Positions 57,821 through 64,000 of a stretch of 64,000 bases of DNA are shown here, one piece after another. Numbering within the stretch: the stretch's first letter is position 1; each line of letters begins with the position of its first letter. Position numbers and translations under genes: made by a program. The stretch is from the NCBI GenBank assembly GCA_023376005.1, contig CM042181.1, positions 18,261,434 through 18,325,433 of the forward strand, in the 5' to 3' direction. The notes under the pieces were generated by a model that was not told where the DNA came from, ran no database searches, and was given only the letters and a program-made list of their open reading frames with translations. The DNA comes from Doryteuthis pealeii. Its lineage: Eukaryota; Mollusca; Cephalopoda; Myopsida; Loliginidae.

Positions 57821-58108
57821 GTATCACACACACACACACACACATATATATATTAGTGGTATAGCATAGTTTTAAGTCCTCTTAACACGCACACACACAT
57901 GTATATATGCAAACACATTTGTGTGTGTGTGTGTGTGCATATATTAAACACACACATATATATGCATGCACACACACACACAAACATATGCGTGTGTTTG
58001 AGTGTGCATAAAAACTCATACACAGATATGTGTGTGTGTGTGTGTGTATTTATTTATTTATTAAACATATATGTGTGCGTGTGTGTGTGTGTGTGCATCA
58101 AAGACTTG

Positions 58109-58188
<80 letters not shown>
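57821..58188. repeat. (CA)n, (TG)n, (CT)n and (TA)n microsatellite cluster
   Basis: Alternating CA/TG blocks around GTGTGCATATATTAAAC, then (CT)n at about 58,113 and (TA)n to 58,187. Confidence 0.92.
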
Positions 58189-58189
<1 letters not shown>

Positions 58190-58435
58190 CCAACCCCTTC
58201 ACATGAGTAGGATGTGATATAAGGTCAATTTCTTAGGCGGAATTTATCAGGTTTGAATTCAGAGTTTTCCTTCTCCTAGACTAGTTGCCTAACCAAGGTT
58301 AAAGAGCCTTGTCCGTATTCACCCATAGCCGGAGGGAGCATAGCTGGGTTCATACCTTTCTCAAGGGCATTAGTGCTATGTTAAATGCAAACAGCCTAGT
58401 CCAGGATTTCAACTCTGGTCGACGAGTCCATTTCG
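58189..58435 (-). mobile_element. SINE-like copy of the 4,985 family
   Basis: GAGTAGGATGTGATATAAGG, CCTTCTCCTAGACTAGTTGC and GGGTTCATACCTTTCTCAAG align with 5,005-5,380. The tRNA-like end is more decayed. Confidence 0.75.
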
Positions 58436-58561
58436 TACACACACACTTACATATATACACACACATTTATACGCACACACACATACTTATATACAACAAA
58501 CACACACACACATATATACACACACCATACTTATATACAACACACACACACATATATACAC

Positions 58562-58592
<31 letters not shown>

Positions 58593-58738
58593 TATATACA
58601 CACACACACATATATATACACACAAATACACACATACACACACGTATACACACATATACACATACACACACATATATACACACACACACACATATATTAT
58701 ATATATATATATAATATATATATATATATATAATACAT
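58436..58738. repeat. (CA)n-rich minisatellite with (TA)n
   Basis: Repeats of ACACACACATATATACAC. Open frames in both directions are by-products. Confidence 0.93.
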
Positions 58739-59235
58739 TGGCATAAAATACTTTTGAAGTCCCTATCTTAAGTCATCTCGGTTGAGTGAGTTACACCACA
58801 GCAATAAATAATGTAATTTTTCTCTACACGTTCGACGGGCGCTCATCACGACGACCACGACGACCACGACGACGACGACAAGCAGAAATACCAAATTTTG
58901 TGTTCCGTGTCTAAGGTTTTTGTTTTTTTTGTTTTTTTTTAATTCTAAGAATTCACTTCTCAGAATCTATTTAATAATTGGTTAAAATCAAACCGGAACC
59001 AGATACCCCCACCCCACCCGCAAAAAAATTGATGCACTACCACTTGAGAAATAAAGAAAAACGAAAATCTATGAGCCTGTATCAAGTGCACGGTAAGAGG
59101 TGTAATGATGAGCCTGGTGGTCGAATAAAGTAATAGTGGTGGTGGGGGTGCTGCTGTTGCTGCAGTTGCGTAGCGAGTTCAATTCTCACTGGGTCCTTAA
59201 TTCACTTGAACTCGAGAAAAAAGTTTATATATATA
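58739..59235. other. Non-coding spacer
   Basis: Contains an ACGACCACGACG run near 58,850, (CTG)n near 59,150 and the tRNA-like B-box GCGAGTTCAATTCTCACTGG near 59,173. No gene is recognised. Confidence 0.45.
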
Positions 59236-59478
59236 GTTTATAAAAATAAAAAAGGTCCGCAAAATGGATTATGTTTTTAAAACAAAAACAAAAAATCAAT
59301 TTTACATTTGCGACACGTGTTTCAGATCTTCTGATATCTTCTTCAGGCATTAATTGACCATATTATGTATTAATATGGTTAATTAATGCCCGAAGAAGAT
59401 ATCAGAAGATCTGAAACACGTGTCGCAAATGTAATAATAATAATCCATTTTGCAGGCCTTCTTTTTTTTATAAAAGAT
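59236..59478. mobile_element. Fold-back element with a hammerhead
   Basis: The outer pair CCGCAAAATGGATTAT (about 59,255) / ATAATCCATTTTGCAGG (about 59,440) and the inner pair ACATTTGCGACACGTGTTTC / GAAACACGTGTCGCAAATGT enclose ATTAATTGACC / GGTTAATTAAT. (TA)n follows at 59,511. Confidence 0.87.
59309..59349 (-). ncRNA. Hammerhead ribozyme motif, type I
   Basis: On the minus strand the core CTGAAGA is 59,346-59,340, with stem II AGAT/ATCT around a long loop. GAAA is 59,323-59,320, stem III is the palindrome ACAC/GTGT, and C17 is opposite 59,312. Stem I is only TGC/GCA. The opposite arm (plus strand near 59,381) has CCGAAGA instead, so only one arm is intact. Confidence 0.68.
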
Positions 59479-59507
59479 TTAATTTTCTCCCGTTGGACCC
59501 ATAACAA

Positions 59508-59510
<3 letters not shown>

Positions 59511-59592
<82 letters not shown>
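59511..59592. repeat. (TA)n(GA)n microsatellite
   Basis: About 25 TA dinucleotides with one slip, then about 13 GA. Confidence 0.95.
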
Positions 59593-59596
<4 letters not shown>

Positions 59597-59671
59597 TAGA
59601 GAATGAAAAAATGAGAAAAGTATTGGCATGAAAAGATTTTCACGACTGGTTTTTAAGATCTCAACAATTGA

Positions 59672-59715
59672 ACTCATCTGATGATTGTATTACCATGAAA
59701 CTTCAAGTTATGAGT
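59672..59715 (+). ncRNA. Hammerhead ribozyme motif with a looped stem III
   Basis: Stem I is ACTCAT (59,672-59,677) with ATGAGT (59,710-59,715), 6 bp. Core CTGATGA is at 59,678-59,684 and GAAA at 59,697-59,700. Stem III is ACT/AGT around TCA, with cleavage expected after U59709. Stem II is weak (TG/CA). Same family as 10,338-10,381. Confidence 0.68.
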
Positions 59716-59738
59716 GTAAATCCATAATATTACCATTG

Positions 59739-59771
<33 letters not shown>

Positions 59772-60215
59772 GTAGATGGTTATATCAAGTGTTCCCTTGA
59801 TAGGATTCAACCAAAATTGAGAACTCAAACGTACAGATGTGCATGTAGAAGATTTTCTCGTAGGGCATGTTTTATTGAAAATGATTATATATATATATTA
59901 TAAATCACAAGCATAGAATCAAACAAAACTAGAGTTTACTGCAATGAGCTTGATTCTCACTGGGTGATCTACACACGTGAACCTACTAAGCTTAAAGTTT
60001 GTTTTTTTAAGTAAAAAAGAGGAAGGAGAAGAAAAAAAAGCACTTTTCCAGTGGGATACGCGAGTTCGATTCCGACGACTGTCCCTTAATTGAAAATTAG
60101 AAGTGGCTACCCAGCATCGCCTGGGTAGAGGGTTTTAAATATCTTCGAATAAAAATCAAATCTTCATAATTTTTGCACAAAAAGAAAGAACTGCCCTTTA
60201 TATATGTATGGATTA
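59716..60215. other. Non-coding spacer with SINE-like fragments
   Basis: (TA)n near 59,740 and B-box-like pieces (TGAGCTTGATTCTCACTGGG near 59,945; GCGAGTTCGATTCC near 60,060). No gene is recognised. Confidence 0.4.
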
Positions 60216-60421
60216 GGCTGAACTTGCACAAAGGTGTCAAAATTAGGGTGACCCGGAAAAAACAGAACCCAAATTATTTATTCATTTTCCCATTAAACTA
60301 ACCCTAAACCCTAAACCCTAACCCTAGATACCCATAATTAAAATTAAGTTTTATTACAAAATATGTGGGTTCTGTTTTGTCTGGGTCACTCTAATTTTGA
60401 CACCTTTGTGCAAGTTCAGCC
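60216..60421. mobile_element. Fold-back element with telomere-like repeats in its loop
   Basis: The arm GGCTGAACTTGCACAAAGGT (60,216) is matched by ACCTTTGTGCAAGTTCAGCC (60,402-60,421), about 55 bp each. Between them lies AACCCTAAACCCTAACCCTA (about 60,309-60,328), similar to telomeric CCCTAA. A noisy copy is at about 31,980-32,200. Confidence 0.87.
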
Positions 60422-60865
60422 ATGGATTAATTTGTACCTAACGTATAATATGCAAAGTGTGCATGAACCACTCGGTGAGGATCAAACTCATTAAATTATC
60501 AAAGTAGACCGACTATCCATTGTTCAAAACACACCAATATCCCTGTCCCTCCTTGCAAAATGGAAACAAAACCCACTCCTTAAACCTTAGCATTAACTTT
60601 GCCAGACGAAGCGAGCATCCTCCCCTTCTTCATGCCAGGTGCCCAGGGTGCGTGGGTGGGTGTGGGTGTGATGAAGGAGGGGGTGGGGGTGATGGAGGAG
60701 GGGAGGAGGGGGAGAAGAAGGAGAAGAAAAGTTGGTATCCACGCACGTGTCGATATCGACTGACCATTTTGACCCTTTCTTTCTGATTGTTGCGGCCTCG
60801 TTCTGGAATTCGCAGTTTTGCAAATACATCAAAAGTTTTCAAGTAAACGACCGCCGCCGCCCACC
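60422..60865. other. Non-coding spacer with a G-rich purine stretch
   Basis: GGAGGGGGTGGGGGTGATGG near 60,676 and GAAGGAGAAGA near 60,715. No gene is recognised. Confidence 0.4.
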
Positions 60866-61184
60866 TCCTCTCTCTTTATCTCTCACGTACAGACACACGC
60901 ATACACTCTCTCTCCCTGTATCTCTCACATATACATACACACACACACTCTCTCTCTCTGTCTCTATCTCTCACGTAGACACACACACACACACTCTCTC
61001 TCCCTGTATCTCTTACATACACACACATTTTCTCTCTCTCTTTATCTCTCACGTACACACACATACACTGTGTATCTCTCACGTACACACACATAGACAC
61101 AGACACACACACACACACACTATCTCTCTCTCTCTCTCTATATCACTCACGCACACACACTCTCACTCTCTCTCTTTGTATCTA

Positions 61185-61237
<53 letters not shown>

Positions 61238-61325
61238 CTCTGTATCTCTCACGTACTCTCTCCCTCTCTCTCTCTCTGTATCTCACATCCCACCTCTCTC
61301 TCTCTCTCTTTTAGCCGTTTCTCCC
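60866..61325. repeat. Minisatellite of (CT)n, (CA)n and TATCTCTCACGTACACA
   Basis: Units of about 40-60 bp with CTCTCTCTCTGTATCTCTCA followed by CGTA and CA runs. Open frames are by-products. Confidence 0.92.
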
Positions 61326-61478
61326 ATCTCTGTGTACGTGTGTCTGTCTGTGCAAACACCAAATGAATAAACACACGAGTTGGTTCGACGTTCTACACAG
61401 GATTTTTATGGTTGGCTTTTTTGACAGGTTTCTCTTCGAAGAAAGTTCAAGGCATAAAATACAAGACCAAGCTTACGT

Positions 61479-61482
<4 letters not shown>

Positions 61483-61525
<43 letters not shown>

Positions 61526-61545
61526 TATATATATATATATATATA
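61483..61545. repeat. (CT)n(TA)n microsatellite
   Basis: CT repeats followed by slipped TA repeats, directly before a fold-back-family fragment. Confidence 0.93.
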
Positions 61546-61656
61546 TTTGGAGGATATGTGCTTAATTGAAGTCATACCTAATTTTGAAAATTAATTAGTT
61601 AATAATTAATGAATTTAGGCGGGCATATATGTTCAAATGTAAGGCTAAACAAATCG
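61546..61656. mobile_element. Fragment of the 4-kb/14-kb fold-back family
   Basis: GGATATGTGCTTAATTGAAG and GTTCAAATGTAAGGCTAAAC match 14,031-14,130. The hammerhead part is missing; a (TG)n tract takes its place. Confidence 0.8.
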
Positions 61657-62214
61657 TGTGTGTGTGTATGTGTGTGTGTGTGTGTGTATTTTATCAATAT
61701 ATACCAGTCTACTAAATCCGCTCTACTAACGTATTGAGCACTTCATATTTTTGATACCCCTGATTTATTCGGTTAACACACACACACACACACACAACAC
61801 AACACCACATATATATATATATAATATATATATATATATATTATATATAGTGCTATTGACTTCATGTCCACATTACCTTAAATATAGATGTTCTATCAAT
61901 GATATTGAGCACTGTTTACTTATAAATATAGCACCCATTATATATCTATATCTAGAGTGGTTTGTTTTGTATATCCCCTAATACACAAAACAAACGACTC
62001 TGTGATATCCATAATTCTCTCTCGCAAACCGTCCCTATTGTTCATAACCCCTGGAAAGTCCACTGCGCAGCATTCAGAATCCACACAGAGCTGATTAACA
62101 AAAGTTTTTGCTGGTAGGCCTACACTGGTGTGTCAATGTGTAGGTGTCCACAGGAGAACGTCACTAATGAGTTCACCCTTGCTTCTCCAGCATGTCTTGT
62201 TTATCTTACTTGGG
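61657..62214. other. Non-coding spacer
   Basis: (TG)n, (CA)n and (TA)n runs to about 61,850, then unique sequence. No gene is recognised. Confidence 0.4.
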
Positions 62215-62655
62215 GGGGTTTGGTTTGGTTTGTTTTACAGCATATCAACCTCAGTGGGTCATTTAATGTCGATAAAGTTTTGAAATAAATCAATTCTTAA
62301 TGGATAATACAATTTTTTTATAAATACATTTTTCTATTTAACCCATAGATGGGACCCTAACAGGTACTACCACTCCGAGTCAGAGTGGACCAGGGAGCAA
62401 TGGTGATGAATGGGGTGCTCCACATTCCCCAAACCTCCAGAACTGGAACCTCACCATCAGATAGAGTTTAACATCATTCCCAGGACATGTAGACCCGCAG
62501 CCATCGCCTTCTAGCACCCATATGATAAAAAGGGGTTGGGGCTTGCCATAAGGGCAATAGGGTTGGGAAAATCATATAGGTGCTAGGGCTTGACGTGACC
62601 AGCCGATTGATTGGAGGGGGCCTCTCCGACCGCCCGTCTAGCCCAACATACTTGG
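62215..62655 (+). repeat. R1 interspersed repeat copy
   Basis: Closely parallels 18,020-18,680: ATCAACCTCAGTGGGTCATT, AACCCATAGATGGGACCCTA, ACTACCACTCCGAGTCAGAG and GGTGCTAGGGCTTGACGTGA. The inverted, noisy copy next to the N gap (28,638) starts inside this element. Confidence 0.85.
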
Positions 62656-62853
62656 GGGGTTTATGCGATAGGAGGCAAGTGGCTGTACAATTGCTTTATT
62701 GAGGGGTGCAATTCAGAATAAAAATATAATAATGGTATAAATCAATGATATATTTAAAAAAAAAAAAAAACAATGAAAAGGATAAAACAAATTAATAAGG
62801 GATGAAAAATAATAAAAAGCAAATAAAAGAAAAAATACAAACAAGACGTATAA
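62656..62853. other. AT-rich spacer
   Basis: A-rich sequence with no recognised feature. Confidence 0.4.
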
Positions 62854-63494
62854 TCTTATTATAATGGAGATTGTGGGTTTGTCTATCTGTAACCGAAACT
62901 ATATTACTACTCAAGTCACAATTCCCTTAGTTATTTACGTCACATCCTCCATGATTTTATTTTTATTCAAACCCCAATTATTAATAAAATTGTTTTACAT
63001 TATTAATACTGTTGACCATATCTACCTATTATTAACATGCAATTGTATTTATATATACAACAAAATAGAGGTTTACAGTATGAATGGGAAGGCTAATTTG
63101 CATATTGATATTAAAAAATTGATTTTAATAAATATATGCTTAGTATTATTGATTTCTAATTGTTTGGTTTTATCTTATTGAAGATGAGCAAAAATCTCTT
63201 CAATAAATCTTAAAAGAAATTCCTTAACAAGAAGAAATAACTAATATTATTCTTTACTTCCTATTTTAACTAAACAGTTTAATTAGGAAAATTTACCAAT
63301 GAAAGACGGGAGTAACGGAAAATGATGAAAGAGTTAGTTTCAAAGTTGTTCTATTTTTCAATCATAACCCCTCTGTTCAAAATCTTTTTATCTGAATTCT
63401 TATTCAGTTTCATTAGCCTTTCTAATTTAATATCATATTTTATTATAAAATTTAACTAAAATACTTGCACCCGGAGGGTGCATATATTTGCTAG
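62854..63494 (+). mobile_element. Non-autonomous Helitron, 641 bp
   Basis: Starts TCTTATTATAATGGAG after A. It ends with the hairpin GCACCC-GGA-GGGTGC, then ATATATTTG and CTAG (63,491-63,494), followed by T. Both ends match the copies at 9,596 and 15,981 on the other strand. An internal open frame of about 100 codons is shared with the 15,981 copy but has no recognised domain. Confidence 0.93.
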
Positions 63495-63559
63495 TGAAAA
63501 TAAACAACTTAAAAACCAGAATATATAAAAAAAATAAAAGATAATAAAACAAATATATA

Positions 63560-63712
63560 AAAAAAAATATTTTTTATTAATCTATTTATAGATGCAGTAG
63601 GAACCCTCAATTTAAGTGTTGAAATTAAATCAAAGAAGAAAAAAAAAAAACCCCAGGGAATTAACCGATTTTAATGAAATTATCAGTGTTGATATATTAA
63701 TGGATGTAAGTT
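63560..63712 (+). other. Exon-like segment, uncertain
   Basis: A pyrimidine-rich stretch ending TCTATTTATAG (about 63,591) precedes GCAGTAGGAACCCTC, readable as AVGTLNLSVEIKSKKK. After a poly(A) run the reading continues in another frame as PRELTDFNEIISVDILMD, up to a donor-like GTAAGT at about 63,706. A homopolymer error could join the two frames. The product is not recognised. Confidence 0.25.
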
Positions 63713-64000
63713 ATAATACATCAGTTATTTTATTTAAAAAAACTTTTACATTTTTTTCTGGTCAATTAACTTTGCCTGACTTGAAAAAAAAAAATTGAAA
63801 TTATCTTTGAGTCTCAACATATATATTGGGTATTGAAATTCTAATTTTTAGATGAATAAAAAGAGAAAAGATGCGAATAAAAGAGAATATGACGCGAATA
63901 AAAAAACATTTTTTAATCAATTAAATCATTAGGATCCAAGTGGTGCAGTCATACAGCAACACTAACATGGCCTGGAAGAATTTTTGCTTAATCTTATCAG
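63713..64000. other. AT-rich spacer at the window end
   Basis: Poly(A)/poly(T)-rich. GATCCAAGTGGTGCAGTC near 63,934 may be a SINE head running off the window. Confidence 0.35.

Noticed and set aside
59381..59430. Second hammerhead on the plus strand of the 59,236 fold-back
   Set aside because: The core reads CCGAAGA, losing the conserved U, so it is not counted as intact.
60295..60330. Chromosome end
   Set aside because: Only a few CCCTAA-like units, enclosed by an inverted repeat and followed by ordinary sequence; not a telomere.

Overview
The window looks like intergenic or intronic DNA from a large, repeat-rich animal genome. I infer a cephalopod mollusc, probably an octopus. The inference rests on AT-rich sequence crowded with (TA)n, (CA)n and (GA)n microsatellites, tRNA-related SINE-like repeats, many fold-back elements, an 'AACCCATAGATGGGACC' interspersed family, very low gene density and one exon with canonical GT-AG borders. 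No bacterial, organellar or viral gene was recognised.

Layout. 1-6,850: tandem and polypurine repeats, SINE-like copies and fold-back elements. 6,862-6,960: a probable coding exon on the minus strand. 7,000-16,750: dense nested mobile elements, including two complete short Helitrons, several inverted-repeat elements and about a dozen hammerhead self-cleaving ribozyme motifs. 17,000-28,537: the 'R1' interspersed repeat, long GA tracts, a 42-bp minisatellite and a 4.3-kb array of a 48-bp satellite. 28,538-28,637: a gap of exactly 100 N. 28,638 to about 47,000: an indel-riddled reverse-complement copy of about 47,000-62,540. This is almost certainly an assembly error from a fold-back long read, so it should not be read as independent sequence. 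47,000-62,540: the better copy, holding the only convincing complete gene. 62,854-63,494: a third complete Helitron.

The gene (54,628-55,356, minus strand) encodes a 242-residue protein with two copies of a motif matching the pseudosubstrate of the cAMP-dependent protein kinase inhibitor (PKI). The first copy has F-x4-R-x2-RRNAL, which reproduces the spacing of F10, R15, R18, R19, N20, A21 and I22 of mammalian PKI. The second has RRNALHD. Each is followed by a leucine-rich acidic helix, and a long Ser-rich linker separates them. The upstream region has a TATA box, a CCAAT box and two perfect cAMP-response elements (TGACGTCA). Together these suggest a cAMP-inducible double PKA inhibitor, i.e. 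a negative feedback switch. This is inferred from motifs and untested.

The second notable system is the set of hammerhead ribozymes. At least fourteen motifs with the CUGANGA and GAAA core, paired stems I and II, and mostly very short palindromic stem III occur on both strands. They belong to several unrelated-looking repeat families, usually next to (TA)n tracts and often inside fold-back elements.
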